Assembly (NCBI GenBank): GCA_020881915.1
Contig: JAJFPB010000002.1
Span: 4,475,001 to 4,539,000, forward strand
Reading direction: 5' to 3'
Length of the DNA: 64,000 nucleotides
From: Paramyrothecium sp. XJ0827
Lineage: Eukaryota; Ascomycota; Sordariomycetes; Hypocreales; Stachybotryaceae
Positions 21,719 to 33,592 of this stretch are shown piece after piece. Positions within the stretch are counted from its first letter, which is position 1. Each line of letters opens with the position of its first letter. The translations under genes and the position numbers were made by a program. Below the pieces are notes generated by a model. It made no database searches, was not told the DNA's origin, and saw only the letters and a program-made list of their open reading frames with translations.

Positions 21719-24590
21719 CTAACAGGGAGACGTTTGCTCTGATATAGCTACCAGAGACTAGGAGGGAAGAGGAGAGGAGGGAAAAGTGGTCTAGGGGAGG
21801 GGTGGACTGGGTGGATCTATATATCTTCTTATCGAGGAATGATGCGAAGGGCAAAGTATGAGGCAATGCTGTCCGTCCCTCGGCTTGTGTTTGGAGTGAC
21901 GGCGGCCCCAGCTGAGAAATGCGACTTTTTAGCACGTTTGCTGCCGGAACCCACTACCTAAACGGACTGGCGGCGCCGGTACTGCAGAGATGCAGAGAAG
22001 TCGTATTTGTCATGGATCGGAGGGGTGCGCAGGACACTGAAACGTGGAGACTGGCTGGAGGCAAACAGACGCCAGACAGAAAAAAATCTGGAGCCGACGG
22101 AAAACAGGGTCGCAATGATGCAATTCCTCATCTGGCGCGTCGATTCCATCACTTCTGCTGACTAAGGCGAGGCGAGCGCCGGACCTGCGCAGAGTCGCCT
22201 GTGAAGGTCTACTAATGTAACTGGCGCATGCGACAACTCCGACGCAGGCCAGCGTAGTATGTCGTTTGTGTACGGATTCCCCCGTTTCTCTTCAACGCAT
22301 GCAGGAACCCAAACGCTCATGGGACGTCGACATAAGATTTCTGGGCCGTAGGCTCCCCTGGACTTACTAAGATAGGAATTACCAGGGGGGAAGATGCATG
22401 ACGAACCGCCAGGGTTGACTTATACGGCCGATCGGGCCTGTTCCCACAGAGAATACTTAGAGATATGCCAATTTGATCAATACTAGCGGCAAGGCAGGTT
22501 CCGATAGTACTTTTGCGATAAATTGGCTGGCTCGGAATAAGGAAGAGAGTGACACCCTGCCCATCCCGTCAGGCTGGCGATAATGACTGCTACGTCTGAA
22601 TGAGGTAGGAAAAGAGCGTGCGATTTGGAATCATGTTGTCAGCAATACGAAACTTTGACAAAAGAGAGCTTCGCCTCGCCGCGGTGCGCAACTGGCAATT
22701 CCGTAGCTCACATAATCGACACAATTGTCCTATACACAATTATCCCTTACGTGCAAATTACCAACCAATCCCTACCTAGGTACGCTGGAGGGATCTCCCG
22801 CAAGGATGGTATTGTGGCCACCATACTGCAAAGCCGGTACAGCTAAGCGTCCAATAGCACTGGGGCATGTGTGAGATGGGCCATTTTGGCCACGTCCAGA
22901 TGAGCACTACCTTGCAAGAGTCCATGATCCCTACAAGTACAAAGAAATAAGCAGAGATCCTGAGAGTAAGACATGGCAGGCTCTTAGCTCGGGTCAATGA
23001 CCGCATGAGTACTTCATCACTTCCTACTTGAGATATCTCTGAACATAATGAGGTCGAATTATGCAGGTGCAGAATTCTGGTGTACTAGCCTTTTCATCTA
23101 TGGCTATTGTGATGACACTATGACGAAGCAGGGATGATATACGGCAACATATAGAAATTGGATATGTCTTCACGCCGAATGGTGGTATCTTAGTCGAAGA
23201 TAGAGTTATCCTCATGCTAGGCGACTGGTTCTCGGCATCATGTTCGTCCATACTCCAAATATTCCCCAAAGAAGATAAACACGGGCATTGGTTGGTCATG
23301 AAATTGAAGTGAGCAATTCCGAGCTAGACTCGTTTATGGACCTGGTTCATGTAAAGCTGTGTGGGAAAAGTCTCCCGATCGTGATGCTGATGAATCCTGA
23401 GTTTTGCGTGTGAGAGAATTACAACATTTCTCCAAAAGCTCATATGCGATTATAATTTGCGCAAATACCCTCATTCAAATCCCAATATTGTGTAACAAAA
23501 TTGATTATACCAATTTTAGTCTTCACAGATTTACAATGTTGAGGGAGGCAAATAGGCTTTTGTCTTGCCGGTCTGGAGCTGCATACAGGGTAAGTCCAAA
23601 GCCACTGGTGCATCCGTACCAACAGACGAATCAACGACGCATCTTCAACGAGGTTTTCGTACAATTAATTAGGTGCTGTATAGTACTGTACTGTACAGCA
23701 GATTCAACGTTTTGTATAAAATACATTTTGCTATAACAAAGAACAGAGGTGCACATGAACAAAGGCTGTCAACTCTGAGCCTTCACCAGGCTAGTCACAT
23801 GATCGCCCTGCCTCCCGGGACCCCCGAAATAATTTCCCAAAAGACCACCTTTGACGATCATTTCATCCCAACCCGTCGCCTCGCACAATCCTCGATCAGT
23901 GTTTACTTGCCGTTCCACCTGCAGCTTTGTCATGCCTCACTCTGCTTGACGCTAACACCATTCCCCCATCACCAACGAAACAGCGTTGCCCGATCCACCA
24001 ATCACCGCGCCGCGGTCCCACGCCTAAAACCCGCCCCCAAAACAGCCCATTCGCTCCAGTGGCCTCACTCGATCCCGCCCTGGGTCCCAGCAGCCGCTCC
24101 CGCGCAATCACCCCCTCCCCCGACGCAGAAAATCTGACCAACGACGTCAAGCGGCTCTGCAAGTGAGCCCAAGTGGCCTCCTGCCTACCTGCCTACCTGC
24201 CCCCCTCGTTGCGCCTAGGGCTGCCCTCTGCTCGCTGGGCCTGGACTGGACTGGACTGGACTGGTCTGTTTGCCGAACCCGACCAACCCCACCGCCCGCC
24301 GAATGCCACCTCAGCGACCCGACTTCCAGCAGCCTCATTTTCTCCATACCCGCAGCAAGTCGCCGTAGTCGACCAACCCAGCACCGTCTCGATCCCTCCT
24401 CCCCCCCGTCGATCCCTCCCGCCACTGAACCCGTGGGACGACGCACGGCAGACGGCTCGCCCGACGACGCTCCGCGTAACGAGGCCTTTCCCCCGGCCCA
24501 CCTTTACGTGGTCACAAAAACAAAAAACCTGCTTCAAGACTTGCGAGAAGGTGTCCTTTCCCAAGGTCACCTCGAACCCCGACCGACAAG
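21719..24590. other. AT-richer gene-free stretch before the BAG gene
   Basis: From about 22200 to 23800 the sequence is visibly AT-richer than the flanks, with only short frames in all six readings; it could be a degraded element, but no repeat ends or coding relic were recognised. From 23900 to 24590 it becomes pyrimidine-rich with small tandem repeats (TACCTGCC near 24180, GGACT at about 24240-24262) and probably holds the promoter and an upstream exon of the BAG gene. Confidence 0.5.
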
Positions 24591-25688
24591 GTGGATTCCA
24601 GTCAGGCCGTCGTGGCATCTGCTGGTGCTCTCCAGAATCTCACGTCTTACCTCAACGGGACATTTGTCAACCTCACATCTGCACTTTTCGAGCAAAGCGA
24701 GTATTTCTCCGAAGCACTAGGTATCCCGCCCGGCGTCCTCTACGGCAGTCTCGGCGCATTGATCGCAGTTCCTCTCACCATGTCGCGGTACGGCTGGGCT
24801 AGCAGTCGCGAGCAGATATCTCCGTACAGCTCCATGTCCGGAGGTGCTCCGGCCGTAACGGACGAAGACTTCGACTACATTACCTCTCAGGATCTCGACG
24901 ACCCCGGTCTGGGGGCATCGGATGGAAGGCACCGAACCCGATCGCACTCGGCAGCCCCTCCGGCCCCGGAGGACGATGTCTTGCTGATCAAGAACAAGGG
25001 TGTGACGTATCCAGCACACTTTCCGGCATACACCATCGGGGACGGCAAACTTCGAGTCAAGGATGTCCGGGATCGCGTTGGCCTGCTGATGGACCTTTCC
25101 GAGCGGGCCGCTCGCCGTGTCAAGTTGCTCTACAAGGGCAAGCAGCTGAAGGAAGCGACCGCTCCTGTGCGAGACTACGGTGTCAAGAACAAGAGTGAAT
25201 TGATCGCCATGGTTGGAGAGGGAGACGATGGAAGCAGCCCCTCTGAGGAAGAAATGGTCATCGTCGGAGATGCGCCCCGAAAGGAGAAGCGACGCCGGGG
25301 CAAGAAGCGCAAGCCCACCAAGGCAGACGATGGCGCCGATTCCGCCAGCAGCCCTCGTGACAGCGCCTCGACTCTGGATCCTACGAAATCGCCGCAGTCG
25401 CCGACACCGGCCACAAGCGGACCCATGAAGAAGTTGGACGAGCTGGCGGATGAGCTGGCGACCAAGTGGCTGCCTCTCTGCAAGGACTACATTGCAAGAC
25501 CGCCGGCGGACGCCAAGAAGCGCGAGGAGGAGCACAGGAGACTATCCGAGTCGCTTCTACAGCAGATTCTTCTCAAGCTAGACGGCGTCGAGACGGAGGG
25601 CATTGCCGAGGTGCGGGCCAGGCGAAAGGACCTGGTCAGGGAAGTGCAGACGATACTCAAGACACTGGATGTGACGAAGGCGTCGTGA
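24591..25688 (+). CDS. Membrane-anchored ubiquitin-like/BAG domain Hsp70 cofactor
   Basis: The continuous reading frame gives 365 codons. An N-terminal hydrophobic segment (PPGVLYGSLGALIAVPLTM, about residues 46-64) is followed by a ubiquitin-like domain at about 150-205 (LRVKDVRDRVGLLMDLS, KLLYKGKQLKE), a basic K/R-rich linker with Ser/Pro, and a C-terminal BAG domain at about 278-365. This matches fission yeast Bag101/Bag102-type proteins, which release nucleotide from Hsp70 at membranes and link it to protein degradation. The 5' end is not solved: codon 24591 is GTG, the frame has a TAA at 24477 and no ATG between, and the first in-frame ATG lies behind the membrane segment. An upstream coding exon joined at the AG at 24590 (or at 24600) is likely. 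Protein function is confident, the start is not. Confidence 0.85.
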   Translation: MDSSQAVVASAGALQNLTSYLNGTFVNLTSALFEQSEYFSEALGIPPGVLYGSLGALIAVPLTMSRYGWASSREQISPYSSMSGGAPAVTDEDFDYITSQDLDDPGLGASDGRHRTRSHSAAPPAPEDDVLLIKNKGVTYPAHFPAYTIGDGKLRVKDVRDRVGLLMDLSERAARRVKLLYKGKQLKEATAPVRDYGVKNKSELIAMVGEGDDGSSPSEEEMVIVGDAPRKEKRRRGKKRKPTKADDGADSASSPRDSASTLDPTKSPQSPTPATSGPMKKLDELADELATKWLPLCKDYIARPPADAKKREEEHRRLSESLLQQILLKLDGVETEGIAEVRARRKDLVREVQTILKTLDVTKAS

Positions 25689-26753
25689 GCGCCACTATTT
25701 CTGCGAGGAATCGAAAATTTGGGCCCGCAATTGGCAGGGCAAGGGGAGGAGATGTGCTTGCGAAGGCGAGGCTGGTTCTGCGAGGGAGACAGTGTTTACA
25801 CGGCATCTTGCACCATGATCATTTAATTCTGCGTTATCATAGCGATCTGTACTATTAGACGGGGACGGACAGTTTGGCAAGGTCCCTTGGGCAGATGAAC
25901 GACGGCCACGACTGGATAGATAGATTTGGTACTACGTGTTTATGAATCCATCTCGTCTCGTCTCGCCCCGTCTCGCCCCGTCTCGTCTGTGCAAGCCATA
26001 ATTGCTAAGTGTCACCTGCTGGTGGTGGCCAGACGACGTGCAGCTGCTTGTCTCACGGCGGCAGAAGTTGAATTGAGCGGCAGCTGTTGGACAAGTTCAC
26101 GTGCACATCCCCCATGTTTTGGGGATTCCGGGGCTGTCGACAGCCTTCAAAACGGTGACGATACCCTCACACCTGGCAAGGATCGGCCTCTGTTGTGGGC
26201 TAGTGCGTTCTGGGGGGACGAACCGAGTCTATTACAAAGCCGTGCACATGACGTACAGATAGACGGAACGTTTTCTTCTTATCCCTTATCGAAGCCTCGA
26301 GAAAAACAAACAATCACGTGGGTGGGATCTGGCTCCGGGCCGCCTTATCCGGCAGAACCCCGGGGGCTCGGTCAGCACGACTTTTGGGCCTCCGTTGGTG
26401 GCCATTCCGTTTAGGTCTCGCAGCCCTAAAGGCACCGACGCTGTGCGAGCTGTGAGCCCTCATCGCCTGCCGTGCAAAGCCCCAGCCATCCCCCATCGGG
26501 CTAGCCGCTCCGGCCCCAAAGGCACAATCACCAGAGCACTGCTCCTCTTGGAATTTTCCCTATCGCGAAGACCTTCACCCAACAACCACCAGCAACAACC
26601 CACGAAGGGCCATTCCGACCGACTAACCCCCCCAGCAGCAGCAGAAAAGGCAAATTCTCGGCGTCGTCGAATCGCTTTGAGAATTTGTTTTCGTCTTCGC
26701 TCTCCCACCCGTCGGTCTCTTTCAACTCAAAACCCCCAAACCGGTTCATCACG
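25689..26753. other. Intergenic region between BAG and rpl16 genes
   Basis: Contains a short (TCTCG)/(CCCCG) pentamer repeat at about 25950-25986 and, at 26424-26430, a CCCTAAA telobox-like motif 324 bp upstream of the ribosomal protein start; telobox-like motifs occur in many ribosomal protein promoters, so it is a weak candidate element. No coding frame is convincing. Confidence 0.5.
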
Positions 26754-27826
26754 ATGTCGTCGTTCGAGCAGGTTGTGAGTAAACGCCTCGCACTGCCTTT
26801 TCTTTTGTGTGCGCGCGGCTGGCACTCGTCGCGCTTGGTCTTTCTATTGTCGTGCAGCGGGATAGCAGGTGGACTGGCTCGACGGCGGCGCTGGGACGGG
26901 AATCTGGGAGGACGGCGATTCTTGAATTCGGCCGTCGTCGGCGTCGGGTCGTCCGCTATCTCGCGTGCATGATGGACCGCACGATATCCTCTGCGTATAT
27001 CACATCTTCACAACACAGTCGGCTAACCAGGGCGCTACTATAGGTCGTCATCGATGGCAAGGGCCACCTCCTCGGTCGCCTGGCCTCGATCGTTGCTAAG
27101 CAGCTCCTCGAGGGTCAGAAGATCGTCGTCGTCCGCTGCGAGGCCCTCAACATCTCCGGCGAGTTCTTCCGCGCGAAGCGTACGTTACACCCTCCCCGAG
27201 CCTCGATCCGGACCCAGACATTCGTTTCGGTGCACGTGTGACGATGGAAGCTGACAATGGCACAGTCAAGTACCACGCCTACCTTCGCAAGATGACCCGA
27301 TACAACCCCACCCGCGGAGGTTTGTCGACCCAACTCCCAGCGGCCCCTTGCTCGTTGACTGACCGTCCTCAGGTCCCTTCCACTTCCGTGCCCCCTCCCG
27401 CATCTTCTACAAGGCTGTCCGTGGCATGATCCCCCACAAGACTGCCCGTGGTGCCGCCGCCCTTGAGCGCCTCAAGGTCTTCGAAGGTGTCCCTCCCCCC
27501 TACGACAAGCAGAAGAAGATGGTCGTTCCCCAGGCCCTCCGTGTCCTCCGCCTGCAGCCCGGTCGCAAGTACTGCACCGTCGGCCGCCTGAGCCACGAGG
27601 TCGGCTGGAAGTACCAGGACGTTGTTGCCCGGTATGTCGATATCTGGATCTTTTTGTGCAGAACATGACGGCTAACAAAGAACACAGCCTGGAGGAGCGC
27701 AGAAAGGCCAAGGGTGCCGCCTACTACGAGCGCAAGCGCGTGGCTGCACGACAACTGTCCGAGGCGAAGAAGAACGCCACTGTCAAGAGCGAGACGGCGA
27801 AGGCCCTTGCGGCCTACGGCTACTAA
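26754..27826 (+). CDS. rpl16: 60S ribosomal protein L16 (uL13)
   Basis: Five exons: 26754-26774, 27044-27179, 27266-27319, 27373-27631, 27688-27826, with introns of 269, 86, 53 and 56 bp; 202 residues, the usual length. The sequence follows yeast Rpl16 throughout: [83 protein letters not shown] and the final ALAAYGY. It is a structural protein of the large ribosomal subunit. The first exon encodes only seven residues and is followed by the longest intron of the window, as is common for fungal ribosomal protein genes, where such introns can matter for expression. I searched intron 1 for C/D-box snoRNA motifs and found no convincing pair. Confidence 0.98.
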
Positions 27827-29838
27827 ACGTAGCTATTTCTTTTTTTGAGCCCCTGACCCGGTTGGGTTTTCCGTGGTCTCGGTGCAACGAGAAAGAAACC
27901 TTCGCATTGTTCTGACATTTCTCATGCGTTTCATTAGATTGGCGCGCGGCGGTTCACAAACGGGATTTAACTTGATTTGCTGAGTGATGGCAAGGGCGGC
28001 GGGCTTATTTTGGGCTGTGCGTGCGGCGGGCGGCGGAGAGAAGGGAAGAGGTTGAGAGGGAGAGATGAGAGACTTTTGGGCTTGGACGGTTTTTTATTCC
28101 CCAGAATCAACTTCTTCTTTCTTCCCCCCCCCTGCACAAAAAGGAATGAAATATCATCGTCGGAACTCAATCCCTTCGTCCTGCGCTCAAGGAAAGGAAA
28201 AAGAGAGAGAGGAGAGAAAGCTACACAAATGAAGGCACACAAGAGACAAAACAAGAACCAAAGACCCGTTTCCGGAATCAACATGAACAAGACTTTGAAC
28301 GCAAAACAAAAGAAAAAAAACAAGAGAAAAACATGACAGGACGGTGTTTGACCTTGAGTGCCTTTTGATCCCTTTCCCGGCTCCCTGCCCTGCAGCGGCG
28401 ACGGGCGGCTAGTGACGACGATGATGAGCTGTTTCACGACTTTTTTGGGGGGTTTTATATTGGGAAGAAGGGCTGTTGGGACTTGGAAGGAAGACGACAC
28501 CTGTGTTCAGGCCCGACGTTTTCTCATCTGCCCAACTCGACCTTTCACATCTTTTCCCTCCGTTTCCCCTGGCGCACGCGCATCTTCAGACTCTGGGCCC
28601 ATTGCGACCTGAGGATGCCATTTGCTTCGGTAGAGAGAGGAAGGTTTCCACGGGGACTTTCGGGGCGGGTGTTGGAGACGGGGTGGTGGTTTTTTACATG
28701 GGATTTGGGAAATAACGGAAACGGAAAACAGAAAATGGAGAAGAGATTGAGTGAGGCAGAGAGTGAGAGGAAGGTTGTGTAGAAAGACAAGCTGGTAGAG
28801 AACGGGGATGAGCAAAAGGATAATGGGCGGCCCGTGTGACGACAAAACTGGTCTTCGTTGTTATAACATCCTTTTGACCCTTTTCTCATTCTTTTGTATG
28901 CTCTGCCTTTGCCCTTTCTCTCTCTTCCTCGCTCTCTCTCTTGCTTTTCTGTTTCTGTTGATATAAAACAAAACAAACCGATTGTGGACGGGCATTTGGG
29001 TCTAGCATTTTTCTTTACACACGCACAACCTGGAGTAGAAAAGGAATTGTTACATTTATAATCGCTTGAACAAGACGTGAGCCGCTGCATTGCACACCAT
29101 CGTAGGTTTCTGGAGGTGAGAATGCGAAGAATGTGGGGTGTTGTGGGTGCGTGTAAGTCGAGGTGTGCCTGATACGGGTCTCGTAAATTCATGTCTGGTA
29201 GGATGGTCCACTTTGCATCCTTCCTTTCTTGTATCGAATACTATAGGTTAGAGATAAATCGATTCCGTCCTTGTGACGCTGTATCTCTTCAGGACCTGTC
29301 CGACCACGAACGTGCGCCCCAGACACCAACTGCGCGGGCGCGATGTGAAGAGGCCACTTCACATGTTAAATTGGGCGGTCGCGTGGTGGCATGGCCATGG
29401 CGGGGAGGGGTCCCGGGTCCCCCCTCCAGGGCGCCCGCCCACGCTATTTCTAGGGGGCCACCAAATTTAATTTGCCCATGTTGTGCCTGTGCCTGTCCCA
29501 GTGTGTCCCAGTGCCATAAAGAAAACCAGCCAGCCGGGTCATGTGCTGATAAGATAAGCAGGTCCGGGCAACGACGTGGGCTTTCATGGTAGGTGTCCTT
29601 GTCGCATTTCAAGCTTCGAGCTGTAGACGGGTTGACAACCACCACCCATTTCGTTTGTTGCATTTTGCCTTGAGCCGCACGCCAACAGAGCCGGTGCAGT
29701 GCCATTCCGCGAGCGATCGTTCTTTCTCTCTCTCTTCCGCTACCGGTTTCCCACTCGACCTTCCCGCTTCGACAAGGGACAAAGCAGCGACACCTTGCAC
29801 TTCGCTATTCCAGCCCGAAACCCAACTCTCCAGCAACC
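27827..29838. other. Intergenic region between rpl16 and sec72 genes
   Basis: The section 28050-28340 is purine-rich on the plus strand (many GA and AAA runs), which opens long but low-complexity frames on the minus strand. Nothing resembles a protein family. The last few hundred bases should be the sec72 promoter and leader. Confidence 0.5.
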
Positions 29839-30462
29839 ATGTCGGACCTCACGCACTTTGACCTCCAGCCGCTCCAGATGGACCCCCAGTCCAAGGCCAT
29901 CACGGCGCTGTCCTCGTCGTCGCGCAGCCTCGCTGCCGAGCTGGAGCAGCTCAACGCCCTGCACCGCGCCATCCTCACGACCGTCGAGTCGACCGCGGGC
30001 GTGCCCCCGCCGCCCGTGCCCGTCAACCCCAAGCGCACGGCCAACGTGTCCAAGCTGCGCGACAACGGCAACGCCGAGTACCGCCGCGGCAAGTACGCCG
30101 AGGCCGTCAAGCTCTACACGCTCGGCCTGCAGATGGCGCTGACCCGCCCGGCCTGGGAGCCCGCCGCCCTCGTGCGCGAGGAGGCCGCCGCGCTGCTGGC
30201 CAACCGCGCCCAGGCCCACATGGCCCTGCAGGGCTGGCCCGAGGGCGCCGTCGACGCCGAGGCCAGCGTCGAGTGCCGCCGCGTCGGCAACGCCAAGGCC
30301 TGGTGGCGCCGCGGCAAGTGCCTCCTCGAGATGGGCAGGCTCGACGAGGCCAGGGACTGGGTCGGCCGCGCCCTCGAGGTCGAGGGTGAGGAGGCCGACC
30401 TCGTCGCTCTGCTGAAGGAGGTGGATGCCAAGCTGGCCAAGGAGTCGACGTCGGCTGCTTGA
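29839..30462 (+). CDS. sec72: Sec72-like TPR protein of the ER translocon (Sec62/63 complex)
   Basis: Intronless, 207 residues with very GC-rich third positions. The N-terminal part (THFDLQPLQMDPQSKA, SSSRSLAAELEQLNALHRAI) and the three tetratricopeptide-like repeats from about residue 75 (KLRDNGNAEYRRGKYAEAVKLY, ALLANRAQAHMAL, KAWWRRGKCLLEMGRLDEA) are the pattern of filamentous-fungal Sec72 proteins. Sec72 sits on the cytosolic face of the ER in the Sec63 complex and docks Hsp70 tails during post-translational import of secretory proteins. No membrane segment is present, consistent with a peripheral subunit. The ATG at 29839 has an A at -3. A different small TPR co-chaperone cannot be fully excluded, but the N-terminal match favours Sec72. 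Confidence 0.88.
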   Translation: MSDLTHFDLQPLQMDPQSKAITALSSSSRSLAAELEQLNALHRAILTTVESTAGVPPPPVPVNPKRTANVSKLRDNGNAEYRRGKYAEAVKLYTLGLQMALTRPAWEPAALVREEAAALLANRAQAHMALQGWPEGAVDAEASVECRRVGNAKAWWRRGKCLLEMGRLDEARDWVGRALEVEGEEADLVALLKEVDAKLAKESTSAA

Positions 30463-31871
30463 GGGGTGTGTGGGTGTTGTGAGAGAGAGCATTTTGGTGC
30501 TGGAATAGGAGGGAAGACGTAAGGGGAGCTATGGGTCTGTCGAAACTGGGGAATAGCAACAGCAACAGCAACAGCAGCAGTATCTAAATGATGGGAGCCA
30601 TGCTCTCAATCATACGGCACGACACAACCATACAGCAACACTGGCGCTTTCGGAAGACGCAAAGCCTATCGATCAAGCTGCAAACCGTTCAGTACTGCTT
30701 ACCTCGTTCCGCTCCGATGCCCCTCTAGGTAGCATGGAATAAAGATAGAAGGAAAGGGGGGGAGGAAAAGATAGATATCAGAAAGATATCATGGGCGTAG
30801 GATGCTGGGGGTTCTCGCACATACGCATATTTCATGTCCACCTCTCATGTACGGCGCTCGGGATTACTGTCATTGGGGATTTTTTATATATATCAACTCA
30901 TCATGTTTACAAGCCGTGAGCTCGTCTCGGTCCAACCTTGATTTGTGAATGCGTGACTGTGGACATGCAGTCGATTTCTGCTCGAGGTATTGGGCAGAAA
31001 ACGACAAGTCTTTACTCCTCGTCGTCATTATACGTAAAACATAACGGCTCTAAAAGAAAATTCTACGAATACTCAAGTGGACTCGCACCCCTGAGATGAA
31101 ACCTAACCGCAGCACAGGAGGCTGCATGCGGCTCGGGAACCTCCACCGTCAAGTTAAGACTATGTACCGACACAAGAGCCAAAGAAATGTCTCTTCATGA
31201 GTGGGAAAGGGAGTGTGGCGTTGATTCCAATGAACATCAACTCCAACACCAAGCAACGATCAACCACAAACAAACTCGACACATTGCCGTTCACGATCCA
31301 TAGTCAGCACTGCAACGCCACGCCACAGGTCTATTCCTACACTTCGCTGGACCCCACGTCTGGGACCCATCCGTGGCGCACTATGTAAGATATCATGTAT
31401 ACGATGATGAAACACAATAAGCTGCACGCAAACACCAAAACCTCAATATGTGTAAGATATGAAAACGTGTAGCCTGCCCATGTCAAGAGAATTAAGAAAC
31501 CCTTCCCATCCGCACGTTCCTGCTTTGTCGATTCCATCGGGGTATAAGTCCAAAAATGAAACGTGCCAGTTATCCAGTGAATTTGTCGAGAGCCATTGTC
31601 TCGTTCGTAATATTGTTTTTGTTCTGAGTCTTGTCCAGTCTTCGGGCAGGGTCGTGGGTCATTGTCAGGGACCTGCGTGACAAATGCAGTGCCACACAAA
31701 CTGCTAGGTCGACCAATGGGAGTAGTGGTTGCAGCTCAAGCGAGAGCTGTCTACGGTTGTTCCTGCAACCACAGTCGGAACCACAGCCGCCGTTGGAGGC
31801 AGCCGTATATTCATTCCTGCCCTGGGCTGTCCGTATTCACAGCTTTTTCAGGACCGTATTCGATGCCTCGC
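30463..31871. other. Convergent 3' intergenic region
   Basis: Between the ends of the sec72 gene and the small coiled-coil gene. It contains a CAG/CAA-type trinucleotide run just after the sec72 stop (about 30556-30580) and otherwise moderately AT-rich DNA. No gene or RNA recognised. Confidence 0.55.
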
Positions 31872-32201
31872 TCAGCCTGATTTCTCGTTGAGCTTGTCGT
31901 TGAGCTTCTTCTTGGGGTTTCGCATGACGGCATCCTGGGCTGTCATACGGCGGTCGAGGGCACGCTCCAGCTTTGCTCCGAGGGCCAGCTTGCTCATGTT
32001 GTCGGTCTTCTCCTCGCTGAGGATAACACGCTGCGAGGACAGGGCCTTGTTCTCCATACGGTCGAGGCCGGAAGCGATCTCGCCGATTTCCGCCTGAGCA
32101 GAGTCGGAGGTCTGCATGGTAGGAGTGAAGGAGGGTGCAACACTGTAGGTGCTGAAGCGGACGGAGGCCCGAGTCTTGGCGGCGGTAGCGTTAGTGGCCA
32201 T
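31872..32201 (-). CDS. Small uncharacterised coiled-coil protein
   Basis: A 109-residue frame from ATG 32201 to TGA 31872. I do not recognise the family. Reasons to believe it: good start context, GC-rich third positions, and non-random composition: an Ala/Thr-rich N-terminus, a central SDSAQAEIGEIASGLDRMEN segment, and a C-terminal half of charged helix heptads (TDNMSKLALGAKLERALDRRMTA split over two stretches) ending in a Lys/Asn-rich tail. No signal peptide, no membrane segment, no cysteine. A helical cytosolic or nuclear protein is likely. The upstream 1.5 kb on the minus strand is polypyrimidine-rich, as in leaders of highly expressed fungal genes. Coding status is probable, function unknown. 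Confidence 0.65.
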   Translation of the reverse strand: MATNATAAKTRASVRFSTYSVAPSFTPTMQTSDSAQAEIGEIASGLDRMENKALSSQRVILSEEKTDNMSKLALGAKLERALDRRMTAQDAVMRNPKKKLNDKLNEKSG

Positions 32202-33554
32202 GTTGCTAAGTGTAGAGGAAATTCGAGGGTGGGAAGGAGACGAAAAGAATGGACAAGAAAGAAACGGGATTGGAATAAGAAAATACAGCAAAGAAAAGAG
32301 AGAGGTAGGAGCTATGCCAGTAGCGTTGGGGTTGGTGGTAGTATATGCCGGGCGTTTCAACCACGGAGGCGAAAAAGGCAGGGGTGAGAAACAAACAGGA
32401 GGTATGACAGGCTTTGAAGAAACGCGGAGGACGAATTGAAGACGCAGGACGAGGTGGTGACGTGGGTAGCAGCTCTGCTTGTGGAGACGAGGGAGGGCAA
32501 GACAGCAAGCCAGGACAGGGGAAAGGCACGAAAGCAGCAGAGACGGACAAGGTGAGAGAAGACTCAGACACGAGCCCGGACGGGGTCTGACGGTCTAACG
32601 GAGTCGGGGTCTGACAATGACGGGGCTTGACGGGGTCTGGCGGGGGCGTGTGGACAAGAGCGAGGAAGATGGAGAGGGAGTGGGTTTGGATAGACATACC
32701 GAAGGGGCCATGATGGGGCGCGAGGACTCTATCGAGGTCGGCATTGTGGTGGATGGTGGTTGAAAAAGGAGGAGATGAGCGGCGGTAGTTGCAGAGGCGG
32801 TCGACCTTGGCCTGGAGGGAAAAGACAGGGTGGTGCTGGTGGATTTTCCCGGGAGGGTGGTTCGGGAAAAATGAAAGAAGAAAGCAGGAGAGAATTGATT
32901 GGGGAAAAGAAGGATAAAAGAACGAAACGGCAGCCCAGGTCGATAGACAAGGGGTCGGAGGAGAGCGGCGAGGGATGCGGCAAGTCGTGTGCGTGTGCGT
33001 GTGCGTGCGTCTGCGGCTGCGTCTGGCGACTGGGGCGACGGGGGCGGCGGCGCAAGTCAATTGAGGTAAAAGCCAGGCAAGGCAAGGCTGGGTTTAGTCG
33101 CGCCAAAACCAAAAGTAGACCCGACTAGACCGGGGCAAAGGCAGGCAGCAAGTAGGCGGAGCCGAGACGAGGTTGCGAGGGTGGGAAAAAAAGTCGAGGG
33201 TCCCTCCTTGCGGTGGATACACAGACTACAGTATCCGTACAGCTCTCTCAGTCTCTGATGACGGACGGAGAACGGTGGTGGACGGACGGACGGACGTCTG
33301 AGCGGTGGGCGGAGGGCCAATTCAGGCAATTTGCAGTGTCGATTGACTGGGTCGAGCGGGTCGGGCACTGGAGCTAAGCGTCGGCTTTGTCCTAGCTGGC
33401 CGTTGATGCTTCGCTGTCGGGCCCTAACGTAAGGCAAGGTCAGGTAGCCGGGGAGGTGGTACAGCGCTCTGTACTCCGTAAGCAGGTACTGCTTGGTTTG
33501 AAGAAGCTCGGGGTTCCTTGCAAGTGAGGCAGGGTACAGAGTAGAGTGAGGTGT

Positions 33555-33592
33555 GAGATGCGGTGCGATGCGATGCGATGCGATGCGATGCT
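33555..33592. repeat. (CGATG)n pentanucleotide repeat
   Basis: Roughly five to six copies of GCGATG/CGATG in a row with a degenerate first copy (GCGGTGCGATGCGATG...). A neighbouring (GGAC)n tetramer run lies at about 33278-33296. These are simple-sequence tracts without coding meaning. Confidence 0.85.

Noticed and set aside
26775..27043. Possible C/D-box snoRNA in the long first intron of rpl16
   Set aside because: ATGATGG resembles a C box, but no matching D box, terminal stem or guide arrangement was found.
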